A stretch of 64,000 nt of DNA, taken from positions 124,001 through 188,000 of the forward strand of contig NW_026974141.1 in the NCBI RefSeq assembly GCF_037042905.1, in the 5' to 3' direction. Within the stretch, counting starts at the first letter, position 1. The number at the start of each line of letters is the position of its first letter. This DNA is from Lytechinus pictus. Lineage: Eukaryota; Echinodermata; Echinoidea; Temnopleuroida; Toxopneustidae. Below the pieces are notes generated by a model that was given only the letters and a program-made list of their open reading frames with translations, had not been told where the DNA came from and did no database searches. A program made the translations under genes and the position numbers. Below are positions 36,701-45,109 of the stretch, piece after piece.

Positions 36701-39060
36701 AAAATAGAAGCGGAACAGAACGAGGAGGAGAAGAAAAGTAGGGCGAGGAGCAGATGGAGAAAATACAACGACGTAGAAGGGGGCAGAAGTCTATCTTTTT
36801 TTCACTTTAAAAACAAAAATGCTTGGTAACGTAATAAGTGTGGTACGAAAATTAGTTTGTTATCATTTAAGTGAGCCTATGTTACAAAACTCTACACCTC
36901 AGGATGTTACATTATGTTGGCCAGATATGAGAAATTTAGGACATGAGGTGGCTGGATCGTTTCTGCTTTAACGTTAATAGTCACGTGCAATACTCACTTT
37001 TTAGGGACTCCCACACGACGGTCATTTCGAAACAGCGAAAGAGATCTCTGACGTAGTGACCAACTTCATTTTCATCTTCAGCGCTACTCACGCTGCGGTC
37101 AACTTTGGCCAGTATGACAACTATGCTTTCCCACCGGCCTATCCAGGATGGATAAATGGTCAACCACCACAGGACAAGGTAACAATGATTTTTATTAAGG
37201 GGGGTCAGATGTCAACACAATAAAATCTAAATTGGCGAAAAAACGAATAGAGAAATGTAGGCACTATAATGAAAACAAAAATCTTCCCCTTTTTTATAGC
37301 CTTCATATGATTATGATCAGTATATTAAACCTCCACATCCATGAATTGGACAACATGCTATTCCGAGTCTCATAAGGTTATTGTCTATTTTAAATTACAA
37401 CCACAATGATTCATTATTGAGAAAAATTTACTTCTGTTTTGTATCTCTCAGGCAGGCATATCCGACAAATTAAATGGAAAAACACCCCACCCCTTCAACA
37501 AAAAGACACAGGCACTGCCACAAAACAGATGTAACAAGACCTGGCATTTATTTTTCACAAATAGACTGTAACACACAACACTTAATTTAGGCAATGGAAT
37601 TTTCTGCATTATTTCTTGAAAATAAATAGTGCTGCACCCCCCCCCTCAGGCTGAACAATAGTAATGATGCTACATTTCACTGTGAACACTTAAAACAGCA
37701 TTTTGCAATTATGATTACAAGAAAATCGAATACCTGTGATTTTGTTCCATTAGACGCCTTTAACAGAGAAGGATATCATAGCCAAATTGCCAAACAAAAA
37801 GAGAATTCTCAAGACAATGAGTGTCACCAGGCTGTTGAGCATGCATGATACCAAACCATTGGGGGATTTCGAGGTGCAATACCTCTTCGATCCAAACAGT
37901 GTCAAGGCACTAGAAGGGTAAGTTTGAAATCATGGCGGGTTGGTGTCCTCTAACAAGAATTATTATTGCTAATGACCATAATTAATCACCACTACCGTTA
38001 CCACATATACCATTACCACAACAACCACCATCACTATCATCATTTTCTTCAATATCAACTTTGCCATCACCATCATTATAATGATAACGTCATCATCATC
38101 CTCACTACCATCATCACCAACATTATTAACATATTCAGTGCCATCATCATCATCACCACCACCATCATAATTACGATATACAGCATTGATATTTTTTCTA
38201 TTAAAAGACATTAATAGGCGCAGGCTGACCCAAGCAAGTTAATTACTACGCATCTGCCGAAATAAATGAGTTTTGAGAAATAATGTGAAGAGTTCAATGT
38301 TGTCAATTTTAAGGGAGCGAAGAATGCCATCATCACCATTTTCATGATCATCAGCATAATCATCGTCATCATCATCACTTCCATCATCAGCTACATTATT
38401 AAAATCATTATTGCCATCATCACCATCATCATCATCATAATTACGATATACAGCATTTATATTGCGTATTCTTATGTTAAAAGACATTAATACGTAGAGA
38501 GATGATATAAAGAGTTCAATGTTGTCAATTTTAGGGAGCGAAGAATGCCATCATCATCATCATCATCATCATCGTCATAATGATCATCAGCAACATCATC
38601 ATCATCATCATTATCATGATCATCAGCAACATCATCATCATCACGTCATCATCATCATTATCATGATTATCATCATCATCATCACGTCATCATCATCAAC
38701 AACATCTTTATCACCATAACCATCATTTCGTCATCCAGAGGGACCATCGTTATCATTATTTTTATCGTAAAAGCCCTCATGCCACTTTATACAGTTCTAG
38801 TAATTTTCATTGTAATAATATTATTCATTGTAATAATTATATTACAAATGATTGTAATATTGATGATGATGCTGATGATAGTAATAATAACACACACTTT
38901 CTATACCAATCTTACTTTATTTTTTTTAATCTCTTTCTTCAATAGGCTGCGTGCAGATCTGAAGGCAATCGAGCACATTATACAGAGTGAGAATAAAAAC
39001 AGATATAATAAGTATGAATGGCTTCTTCCCAGTAATGTGCCCAATTCTATTTCAATATAG
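21242..39060 (+). CDS. Arachidonate-type lipoxygenase gene, 12 visible exons, exon 8 split by a transposon
   Basis: This enzyme family inserts O2 into polyunsaturated fatty acids such as arachidonate, using non-haem iron. Exons in order: 21242-21748, 22209-22253, 23385-23513, 23955-24052, 25445-25583, 25849-25941, 31807-32021, 32302-32333 plus 35446-35673, 36123-36247, 37005-37178, 37754-37917, 38946-39060. All introns are GT-AG and phases agree. Leaving out the insert, they total 2064 nt (687 residues plus stop), close to human ALOX5 (674). A PLAT domain occupies about residues 1-150. The iron ligands are H368, H373, H566, N570 and the C-terminal I687, matching 367/372/550/554/673 of ALOX5. 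The true start is not fixed: an upstream exon may exist, and the first frame is open back to 21,074. A 3.1-kb hAT-like insertion in exon 8 brings a stop at 32,387. Whether the protein is a 5-, 8-, 11- or 12-type lipoxygenase cannot be read from sequence. Confidence 0.93.
22209..22253 (+). CDS. Lipoxygenase exon 2 (15 codons)
   Basis: Micro-exon TTTTAG/GTTCGC...TACCAG/GTAAGG, encoding [15 protein letters not shown]. Its phase 0/0 fits its neighbours. It lies in the PLAT-to-catalytic linker, where ALOX5 has KQYRWMEWNPG. Confidence 0.75.
22654..23240. mobile_element. ~600-bp TTAAAGG-ended MITE (copy 2)
   Basis: Starts TTAAAGGGCAAGTCCATCCC and ends GTGGACTTGACCTTTAA. It shares the family core CATCCGATTTTGATGAAATT. 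It sits in the lipoxygenase intron before exon 3. Confidence 0.8.
23385..23513 (+). CDS. Lipoxygenase exon 3
   Basis: 43 codons from TTTGTAG/TGGGAC to CCAGAA/GTAAGG, phase 0/0, encoding WDIDTEAF...[11 protein letters not shown]. It corresponds to the first helices of the catalytic domain. A GATGAT microsatellite starts about 15 bases after the donor. Confidence 0.85.
23528..23890. repeat. GAT/GGT microsatellite
   Basis: About 360 bases of imperfect GATGATGGT and GATGATGAT units lie just downstream of the exon-3 donor. Long open frames on both strands here are artefacts of the 3-base period. Confidence 0.95.
23955..24052 (+). CDS. Lipoxygenase exon 4
   Basis: Starts after TTTGACAG and ends GAGAA/GTAATT in phase 2. 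It contains [18 protein letters not shown], the family's F-x-QRLxGxNPxxI signature (ALOX5: YQFLNGCNPVLIRRC). Confidence 0.93.
24235..24428. repeat. Direct repeat R, copy 1 (transposon-derived)
   Basis: Runs from AACTTTTTGGTATC through TTATGATAAACCATCCATAA to TCATGGGACACACT. The second copy, at 25,063-25,440, has a MITE inserted in it. Confidence 0.7.
24545..25062. mobile_element. ~600-bp TTAAAGG-ended MITE (copy 3, right end missing)
   Basis: Starts TTAAAGGTCAAGACCATCC and carries the family core, but the terminal CCTTTAA is absent. At about 25,063 it passes straight into direct repeat R copy 2. Confidence 0.7.
25063..25440. repeat. Direct repeat R, copy 2, ending in a CAGTGCG-type terminus
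   Basis: Matches 24,235-24,428 (TTTTTGGTATC, TCTAAGCTTTAC, TTATGATAAATCATCGATAA) apart from the MITE at 25,114-25,313. It ends TGTGGGACGCACTGTA, the reverse complement of a CAGTGCGTCCC transposon end, four bases before exon 5. Confidence 0.7.
25114..25313. mobile_element. Palindromic MITE, family P2 (200 bp, near-perfect)
   Basis: TACACTCTTAAAAATGTTGG at the left is mirrored by CCAACATTTTTAAGAGTGTA at the right. Arms of about 85 bases surround a GTGTGCTTTGGGTGAAAAC loop. Terminal TA suggests a TA target site. Confidence 0.88.
25445..25583 (+). CDS. Lipoxygenase exon 5
   Basis: Follows CACTGTATAG in phase 2 and ends AATATG/GTAAGT. It encodes [20 protein letters not shown], equivalent to LEQEVQQGNIFIVDFELL of ALOX5. 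The acceptor directly abuts a transposon end (GGGACGCACTGTA). Confidence 0.9.
25849..25941 (+). CDS. Lipoxygenase exon 6
   Basis: 31 codons with a strong polypyrimidine tract before TACTTCAG. It encodes APLALFFVN...[10 protein letters not shown], matching APICLLYKN...IVPIAIQLNQ of ALOX5. The donor is CCG/GTATAC, phase 0. The next intron is 5.9 kb and full of mobile elements. Confidence 0.92.
26170..26485 (-). mobile_element. tRNA-derived SINE
   Basis: Read on the minus strand, the tRNA-like head carries a B box (GTGTTCGAATCCCACC) and the tail reads CGCTTAGACACGTCG then GCGCTATATAAAAGCGGAT, ending in a TTATTATTAG repeat. This head-and-tail layout is a known echinoderm SINE type. It lies in the 5.9-kb lipoxygenase intron. 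Confidence 0.8.
26660..28113. mobile_element. Inverted-repeat element of ~1.45 kb with GTGACGTCAC motifs
   Basis: TTAAAGTTGAATTAAGAAG at 26,661 is mirrored by CTTCTTAATTCAACTTTAA at about 28,094. A second inner pair, GTGTGACGTCACCGGGGG (about 26,855) and CCCCCGGTGACGTCACAC (about 27,904), is also inverted. Outer boundaries are approximate and no transposase is seen. Confidence 0.6.
27367..27403. repeat. Perfect 18-bp-arm palindrome
   Basis: CCGAGAAAGAATACTATA, one central G, then the exact reverse complement. It lies near the middle of the 26,660-28,113 element. Confidence 0.9.
28137..28385 (-). mobile_element. tRNA-derived SINE (head and part of body)
   Basis: The minus strand reads GGAGCTGTGGTGTAGTGCTT (A-box region) through GTATTCGAATCCCACCAC (B box). 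It is closely related to 26,170-26,485 but lacks its 3' tail. Confidence 0.8.
28723..29890. mobile_element. hAT-like non-autonomous transposon (1,168 bp)
   Basis: The ends TAGTGGCGTACC and GTTACGCCACTG are inverted, and a perfect 8-bp duplication, TTAGGGAG, flanks it (28,715-28,722 and 29,891-29,898). Eight-bp targets and CAGTGGCGTA-type ends are typical of hAT elements. The interior has about seven units of roughly 105 bp, each with GCGAAGCGCGAGCTGAA or a variant. Confidence 0.85.
29891..31806. other. Intron remainder with hAT-like fragments
   Basis: No exon is found. CACTGGCGTACAGGCCC (30,517), CAGTGGCGTACAGACCAC (31,377) and TGTTACGCCGCTGCC (about 31,653) look like single hAT-type ends, and CTCGCTTCGCTCGCTCG phrases occur. 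I could not pair them with clean target duplications. Confidence 0.5.
31212..31376. mobile_element. Palindromic MITE, family P3 (copy 1)
   Basis: Starts CACTGTAAAAACTGAAGTG and ends ATTTTTTACAGTG. The inner arms GCACT...GTGCTTGTATAGTGACTGCACT and their inverse are separated by an AAATTTAA loop. It matches the copy at 49,850-50,016. Confidence 0.85.
31807..32021 (+). CDS. Lipoxygenase exon 7: first two iron-binding histidines
   Basis: Encodes [20 protein letters not shown] then [11 protein letters not shown]; the His of SSH and the His of FTH (368 and 373) are the first two iron ligands. [10 protein letters not shown] is the conserved core helix. It ends AACAA/GTAAGT in phase 2. Confidence 0.95.
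32302..32333 (+). CDS. Lipoxygenase exon 8, 5' fragment cut by a transposon
   Basis: After a good pyrimidine tract and ATCATAAG the frame resumes in the correct phase and reads [10 protein letters not shown]. It aligns without gaps to the arched-helix region before LFDKANATGGGG in ALOX5. At 32,333 it breaks inside a Gly codon because the element at 32,334-35,437 has inserted; reading on gives a stop at 32,387-32,389. Confidence 0.88.
32334..35437. mobile_element. hAT-like transposon (3,104 bp) inserted in lipoxygenase exon 8
   Basis: The terminal inverted repeat CATGGGCGGAAATC (32,334) is mirrored exactly by GATTTCCGCCCATG ending at 35,437. A perfect 8-bp target duplication, ACCACATG, flanks it (32,326-32,333 and 35,438-35,445). 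The interior has about nine copies of a palindromic phrase of the form CTCGCGCTTCGCGCTCGCAT at irregular 80-270-bp spacing, the same motif as in 28,723-29,890 but in the opposite orientation. No transposase frame is visible, so it was probably mobilised in trans. A mariner-like element is nested inside. Removing the element plus one target copy restores the lipoxygenase reading frame. Confidence 0.9.
32677..33671. mobile_element. Mariner-like MITE nested in the hAT-like element
   Basis: CAGTGCGTATCAAAAAAAA at the left is mirrored by TTTTTTTTGATACGCACTG at the right, with TA on both sides (32,675-32,676 and 33,672-33,673). Subterminal phrases (GCTTGAGTAAGCACC and GTGCTCACTCAAGTG) are also inverted. 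It is related in its ends to 1619-3342. Confidence 0.85.
35446..35673 (+). CDS. Lipoxygenase exon 8, 3' fragment
   Basis: Continues the interrupted exon as [18 protein letters not shown], then [19 protein letters not shown] (ALOX5: DIPYYFYRDDGLLVWEAIR), and ends TATTATG/GTAAGT in phase 1. No usable acceptor AG occurs between the in-frame TGA at 35,436 and the conserved residues, so this piece is not a normal exon start; it needs the 32,302 piece. Confidence 0.9.
35945..36052 (+). mobile_element. SINE fragment (head plus tail)
   Basis: TGAGCGCCGGTGATGGTAGC, then AAGCCGGGGTAATAA and AAAGCGCTTTATAAATCCAG, with a TATTATTA tail. It is a sense-strand relative of the SINE tail at 26,170. Confidence 0.7.
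36123..36247 (+). CDS. Lipoxygenase exon 9
   Basis: Encodes [17 protein letters not shown] plus an acidic Gly-rich loop and ends ATAAAG/GTATGC in phase 0. It matches QVVEEDPELQDFVNDV of ALOX5. Confidence 0.88.
37005..37178 (+). CDS. Lipoxygenase exon 10: third and fourth iron ligands
   Basis: Encodes [18 protein letters not shown]; His566 and Asn570 are iron ligands (ALOX5 H550, N554). [10 protein letters not shown] follows, the conserved substrate-channel segment. The start coordinate may be off by one base; the donor is GACAAG/GTAACA. Confidence 0.94.
37754..37917 (+). CDS. Lipoxygenase exon 11
   Basis: Starts after TTCCATTAG and encodes [17 protein letters not shown] and [20 protein letters not shown] (ALOX5: TIEQIVDTLPDRGR, ALSQFQENELFLGMYPEE). 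It ends GAAGG/GTAAGT in phase 2. A CAT/ATC microsatellite begins about 50 bases later. Confidence 0.92.
37966..38720. repeat. ATC/CAT microsatellite with tandemly duplicated unique segment
   Basis: Long CATCAT tracts on either side of a segment repeated at about 38,170-38,335 and 38,450-38,546 (TACAGCAT...TTAAAAGACATTAATA...GAGTTCAATGTTGTCAATTT...GAAGAATGCCATC). It lies between lipoxygenase exons 11 and 12. Open frames here are periodicity artefacts. Confidence 0.85.
38946..39060 (+). CDS. Lipoxygenase exon 12: C-terminus ending in the iron-ligand Ile
   Basis: Starts after TCTTCAATAG, encodes [19 protein letters not shown] and ends [12 protein letters not shown] followed by TAG. The C-terminal Ile carboxylate is the fifth iron ligand in animal lipoxygenases (ALOX5 ends IPNSVAI). 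Confidence 0.95.
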
Positions 39061-40120
39061 ATAGTGATTGAGTTTCCTTCAAAAGGATTGGGTGAATGGG
39101 TGGGTGATAGTGTGATTGAGTTTTTACCTGTTTACATGTAATTATTAATCAAGTATGATCATAATACGCCTTGGGACCGACCTTAAACGTCACCATCCGA
39201 AGACGTCACCTTTGCTCGAACCTCTGCACCAAGTCCTACCCCCCATGTAGTATGGATTACAGGTACGCCACAACGCCCAGTTCAATGCTTTTGGACCACT
39301 ACCCGACTACAAGTCTCTTGATATATAACGAAAGTAGTATGGTTAAATTTTCTGTTTCGATTTCATTTCAAATATCTGAATTTTGCTACATTTTAATTCG
39401 GAGGGTAATATTTAAAGCGTATGTTGAGTTTTGATAATTTTCCCCCAAAGTGAATTTCGGTATTCCAGTTCATTACTATACTACATGGATGTTAATTGCG
39501 TAAAACAGATATAACGTGAAGGATATGAGATAAAATACGTTTTAATTGATTTTTGGAGCGAATTTGCATGAGCATTTATTTTGATCGGATATTTGTATCT
39601 CTTATACAACCATTGTTTTTCCCTCAAGAATGGAGTTGGCTGACAATTTTAGCTGTTAATCTTCATTTGCATCTTTAAAACATCAAACCACTGATTCTGT
39701 AAAAAAAAAGAATATATTTCCAAAGCGCTTGAAACCTTAATGCATGTAAACATCCAAATTCAATTTTTCATTAGAATGAATATTTCAAAATATTCAGTGA
39801 TCTGTCACACTTTCTAAGAATAAAGATTGGTATGTTTGATGGTTAGCGAATATTGACAGGTTGAAAGTTTATTAACCCTCTTTAAAAATTCATTTTTGCG
39901 CCTTTGAGGGTGCGAGAATTTGCGACACTATATATGAGCGTCTGTTATTGTGAAATTTACACAATTAAAAAAAAAAATAATTTTCATGTATATATTTATA
40001 GTGTCATTAGTGAGGTTACATGTATCCGATGGTTACTTTGTTATAAAATTGTGTATAAATGTCCCCGTTTATTGTCCCCAATTGGTGGAACATCATTTTT
40101 TATTTAGTTCATGTTTATTA
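39061..40120 (+). other. Probable lipoxygenase 3' UTR and downstream flank
   Basis: No further coding sequence follows the lipoxygenase stop. An AATAAA at 39,819-39,824 is a plausible polyadenylation signal and would give a 3' UTR of about 780 bases. The rest is plain AT-rich DNA. Confidence 0.4.
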
Positions 40121-40721
40121 TTAAAGGGGAATCCAGCCTTGGCCATAAAATGTTGTGTTGGGAAGGAGAAAAATAAATTAAACAGAATGGTGAAAGTTTG
40201 AAAGAAATCGGACAGCAATAAGAAAGTAATAGCTGCTTTAAAATTGAGATCACTAATAGTATGTAGATTTCAAATTGGCAACTGGGTAAGTAAATTATGA
40301 CAAGGGGCAAGGACAACTTTTCCATAGACCATGTACTTTATTATCAGGGATTTGTGGTTTTCTCTTAAGTACCCATTCCCCTGGGGCAGTAATCTAAATG
40401 TAACCCAGGTAGTATATTGTTTTATGTTCTCATGAAAGAAAAATATAATTTGAAATAAAACTTTTTGGAAAAATGACATTCTAGCTATAATATGTATTGG
40501 AGTACATGGAAGAGTAGTCCTTGCCTTACATCACTATGACATCACATATGCGGCCAATTTGAAGTCTCCATGGGTATAGTGATTACCAATATTTACAACT
40601 TCAAAAAATCATAAGTTTCTTTTTGTTTGTCCGATATTGTTAAAACTATCACCTATCTACTTGTCTGATTTTTCTTTTTCTTATAACAACAAGTTTTTAT
40701 TTGGGTTGGATTCCCCTTTAA
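40121..40721. mobile_element. ~600-bp TTAAAGG-ended MITE (copy 4, GAATCCAGCC subtype)
   Basis: Starts TTAAAGGGGAATCCAGCC and ends GGTTGGATTCCCCTTTAA. Like the 5461-6053 copy it has an inner TTGAGATCACTAATAGTATG phrase with a partial inverse near 40,560. Confidence 0.78.
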
Positions 40722-40986
40722 ATGAACATAACATATTCTTGCATGTAAGTTTTGTAACATTGTATTGGTGAACGGTGAAACTTTGCAATCTGTATATTTT
40801 TATGTACACCTAAACATATTTTGTTTCAATTTGAATTGGTTATTTATCTTAAAATTCTTTTCTCATTTGAGTTTTGGCGATCTTAGGTCACTACTACCAA
40901 ATGGACTTTTGATTGTAATTCTTTTTGAGTAAGATGATTTCAATCTAGTAGCAAACAAAAATTAATGTTATCTTCCATAACGATGG

Positions 40987-42850
40987 ATGTTTGGTTTGGC
41001 ACCAAAATATTTACAAGACCTTGTCATGCCTTATACACCAGCTCGTAGCCTGAGATCATCACACCAGCAGACTCCCAAAACACGTGTAGCATACCGGGGG
41101 GGGGGGGGGGTACTTACATTGACGAGTGGATACCATGCGCGACCAAAAAAACACGTAAAAAGGATGTCTTTTTCAAAATAGGGCATAGGGATAAAACAAA
41201 ATTAAAATGTTTTATAAAGGATGTCCTTTTTGCCCCAACACTACGTAGTCAGGCAGCATATGTCATGATTTACCGGCTACTTCGACAAATTGGCTAAGTC
41301 TGATTTTTCACTTTTATGTGATTGGTGACATCACAAGGAACAACTTTCAACTTGGTGAAAAAATTCTAATTGTCATCTTGACCATGTTAGGGGTCAAAAT
41401 GGGGTCAATAGGGGTCAATTTTTTAAATTGCCCCGATTCTGTCGAGTGACACATCAAATTGTTTGTCTTGTTATAAATAAAGAAGTACACACATGCATAA
41501 AAACACGGAAAAAATGAGCTTCCTTAATACCTTCAGTGTAATTTGCCATTTAACGAAAGTTCGTTGACCTTTGACATTTCCGGTCATAACGTTTTAACGA
41601 GAGGTCAAGAGTATATGGTTGTGTACACTTTTTTGTTCAGTATAACAAGACAAACAATTTGATGTGTCACTCGACGGAATCGGGGCAATTTAAAAAATTG
41701 ACCCCTATTGACCCCATTTTGACCACTAACATGGTCAAGATGACCATTATAATTTTGTCACCAAGTTGAAAGTTGTTCCTTGTGATGTCACCAATCACAT
41801 AAAAGTGAAAAATCAGACTTGGCCAATTTGTCGAAGTAAAATACATATGCTGCCTGACTAACGTGTTTAGAGTCCGATTTGCGCGAGGTGTAGAATGTGG
41901 GGTCGTACTAAACCAAATGATGTGTATATAAAAGGTAAGACCGACGACCGAAGGGCCCGTGACATAACAATAAAACATTCCTGTACTTGTTTAGGGGTTC
42001 ATTTCAGGAAATATTAGCCAAGAGTATCGTTTTTTTCCCCCAATACTTGTTAAGGGTAGGGTTTCACACGCCAATACTTGTTAAGGGGTGCATTTTCAGA
42101 ATATGGAAATTACGTGTTTAGGGTGCTTTTCGAGACCCCATGGTCGCGCATGGTATCCACTCGTCAATGGAAGTGCCCCCCCCCCCCCGGGGGTAGCATA
42201 TGATGCGCGAGCTTTAATTTCTCTGCAGCATCACCTCGGGCATCATCTTCTTTCTGGAATAATTTACAATTGAATTTAAGAATTATTTAAAGAGAAATTC
42301 CAGTAGTTGCAGTAAACACTGATTTCATGAGAAAGTATGTAAAACCAGGCTTAATTGTCAGTATATCATCGAGGATCTAGATCTGGTACAGTTACATAAA
42401 CTGAACTTTGTGAAATCTTGAAATCTACGCTGAATAATGTTCAGACTGAACTTCCCCAACACAGATAAGCGCACGTGGGACAGTGTATAATTATTGCTTT
42501 GAGCGTCGGGCCCGACGCTCTACCCGAATCCTGTGCTTATTTGCTGATTTCTCAGCAATTACACAATCTGTTCCAGAATCCTTTGGCACATGCGTTTTAT
42601 TTATACAAACAGACACTTTGGTGGTCATTTCATTGGATTCTGTACGAACTCATTTTGATATCGTTACCAAAACTAGCATTTACCTTTAATATCTGGAGAC
42701 TTTCAAATCTAAACTGAAGTCTTGTCATTTTTAACAGTAGTTATAGGCACTTTGACACTTATCCAAACCATCTCATTCTTTCTTTTTCTTGTGCGCCTCG
42801 GAATAAAATATTTCTAGATAGACGGCACCATATAAATGCCCATTATTTTC
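40987..42850 (+). mobile_element. LINE ORF 3' fragment, split by a second transposon
   Basis: FGLAPKYLQDLVMPYTPARS (from 40,987) is the conserved post-RT segment of LINE proteins of the RTE/CR1 type. After the insertion at 41,094-42,192 the match resumes in another frame with SFNFSAASPR...FWNNLQLN (42,210-42,275). A C-terminal LETFKSKLKSCHF occurs at about 42,680-42,722. The tail at about 42,790-42,840 (AGACGGCACCATATAAATGC) resembles 3' ends shared by LINEs and SINEs. The piece between 42,285 and 42,680 is not clearly LINE. The gene is dead. Confidence 0.7.
41094..42192. mobile_element. GAGTGGATACCA inverted-repeat transposon (1.1 kb) inserted in the LINE
   Basis: The left end is a G run followed by GACGAGTGGATACCATGCGC, mirrored at the right by GCGCATGGTATCCACTCGTC and a C run. 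An 8-bp duplication, GTAGCATA, flanks it (41,086-41,093 and 42,193-42,200), suggesting a hAT-type insertion. It contains a second foldback (41,246-41,474 against 41,641-41,862) and the family phrases CACGCCAATACTTGTTAAG and GTGCTTTTCGAGACC. Confidence 0.82.
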
Positions 42851-43389
42851 ATTAAATTTGAAAATCCATTATTGACAGATTAAGAAATGGCATTCAATAG
42901 GGGCCTTTTAGTTTTTGTTTATGAATATTTGTGATTAGATAAGGGATCACGTCAATTTAACTACAAATATATATATATATATATAAGTCTAATTATTGTT
43001 AATATTATTATTATTATTATTAAATGTCATTTAGGACAAATTATCATATGAATGGTGTTTTTGTGAATGATTATTCTGTGGTCGTTTTCAAAATCAGCAC
43101 TGCTGTTATATTGTATCGCGTAATGCAGGCGAGACCTGCCAGAGGCGCTCCAATTATTTAGTTTATAAAGTTGAATTGTGCTTCAATATTCAATATGTTA
43201 TATTATATATATATATATTCAAGATTCAATATATTTGTTGCGATATTAAAGTCGGATATTAGGCTGGAAGGTGGGAAAAATTATTGGTTATTAAAATAGT
43301 TTGCAGACGTTAATATTCATAGTTTATGTTTTTTTGTAATAATGTACACTTCTGTAATAATTAAACTTTTCATTGGCAATAATTACGAA
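42851..43389. other. AT-rich non-coding DNA
   Basis: TA microsatellites at about 42,967-42,985 and 43,203-43,220, and an ATT repeat near 43,005. Nothing else is seen. Confidence 0.5.
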
Positions 43390-43870
43390 AATGGCTTAGT
43401 AAATAAACGTGTTGAACACGTTCATGATTGATTTTTTTCCGACAGAAAAGATATGTAGGGCACGGAGAGAGTGGAAATGGAGTAGAGAGAGAGAGAGAGG
43501 GGCGGGGGTGAGAGAGACAAGGAGAAAGGGGGATGAGTGGATGGGCTGGGAGGAGAAAGGGGGCAAGACAACAAAATAAAAATGAAAAGTGAGGATAAAG
43601 TGCAGAGAGATAATAAGAGGAGATCTAAGTGTAGTTAATTGACAAGACCGCAAGACAAAAATAAAAAAAATAGATAAGTAAATGAACGAAATAGAGGAGA
43701 TAGTGCCTAGAGAAAATGAAGAGAGAGGAGAATAGGTACAGTGGTGAAGAGAGACAACAAGAGGGAAGGTTAAAGAAAAATGAATTAAAATGAAAGTAAA
43801 GTGCGAAAGTAAAGAGAGAGAGAGAGAGAGAAAGCTGTGGTGGCTTTTTTTTTTATAAGTGCACATCTAG
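43390..43870. repeat. Purine-rich GA/GAGAGA low-complexity tract
   Basis: Long runs of GAGAGAGA and A/G-rich DNA at about 43,480-43,840. The leucine/serine-rich frame on the minus strand is a composition artefact. Confidence 0.7.
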
Positions 43871-43914
43871 TTACCAACAATGCATATAACATTTCCTTCT
43901 ATTTGAATGCAGGA

Positions 43915-44025
43915 TAAATGAGCACTGTCGACTAAATACCTTGCTCATGGGCATAGGATCGAACCCCGGACTTTCCATGTATAGCCAGGAGCCGTAGACC
44001 ACTCGACCATGGTACCCCCATTGTA
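43915..44025 (-). mobile_element. tRNA-like SINE head or tRNA relic
   Basis: The minus strand reads GGTACCATGGTCGAGTGGTC (A-box-like) and CCGGGGTTCGATCCTATG (B box), about 45 bases apart. It lacks a clean acceptor stem, so I take it as a SINE head rather than a tRNA gene. Confidence 0.6.
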
Positions 44026-45109
44026 GTGGGGGCTATCGATCAATACATGTACATGTCGCCCTCTGCGAGAGGGCGGATGTCTTAATCGGCCCTTACGATG
44101 GCCGCGCACTGTGAATGAGGTTTCACAGGCCTAATTCATTTCCCATAGACTCGCGTGTTAAAGTGGCACTTAAAAAAAAAATCATAAAAAATAAGGAGAA
44201 AATTTGAGAGTTGAATGTTTACTACTAGTGGACAGGATATATGTCTGACATTCCATATCTGACCAGAAAAGGGTACCTCGACCGGCTCATTTTAAAAAAT
44301 AAATCGGTATTTATGAAGACACCTGACAGGATCAAATTCATCACTTGAGAGAGCGAAATGGCCCTAATTCTTCCGCCAGTAAAAAAATAGTTCCAAAGTA
44401 GTGATATATCTTTCCAATTTGGAAAAAGGAAGTTCAGTAGGTACCCTCCCTAGAATCAGTGCTAGATTGTCAGTCATATTATTTCATTTTTGTCAATCTG
44501 CAATATCAAATTGAGAATGGGCTAGCTCGAATGAGTATCTTTTGCCCGCCAGTTGTAATTATGCCCGTGAAACCTCTATTGTATGACACATGAAGGTTAC
44601 TTTCCTTGCTTTTCTTTAACATCTGTACACTCACTTTATCACAAATAAATGCGTGAAATATACAAATGTGATATGTAATGACAAATTTTAATGTTACACC
44701 TATATGTCTAGTGCCCTATGGATTCATACACATTCTACCTGCCTATATGTAGTTCAACAATGGATGCAATGTAGGGCCCCAAATCCTATAATGCAAAAGT
44801 GTAGATATGCATAGTGTGTATGTCCGGATACAAGAACTGCCCACAATATAAATACCAGATTTACATGAGTTAAATGAGATAACAATAAAAAGAAATGAGA
44901 ATTAACATACAAGCATACTATACATTCAAATCTTCCTATGACAAGGGGTGTAAGAGAGAGAGAGAGGGTGGGGGGGGGGTAGAAATATGGCTTGTATTCT
45001 AAAGGGATGTGGGCAAGAAATAAGTAAAAGTTAGAACAAAATAGCAGTAGCACTCAGTCTCAGCCCCCCCCCCCCCCCAGACATACTTCCCAGGTAACAA
45101 GCCGACGTT
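44026..45109. other. Non-coding stretch, no gene seen
   Basis: No supportable reading frame or repeat apart from a GAGAG/G-run tract near 44,955-44,980 and a C run at about 45,065. Confidence 0.5.

Noticed and set aside
43396-43866. 156-codon Ser/Leu-rich minus-strand frame
   Set aside because: Arises from the GA-rich low-complexity tract; no start context or domain.
43915-44025. Functional tRNA gene
   Set aside because: No convincing acceptor stem and poor anticodon arm; treated as a SINE or tRNA relic.
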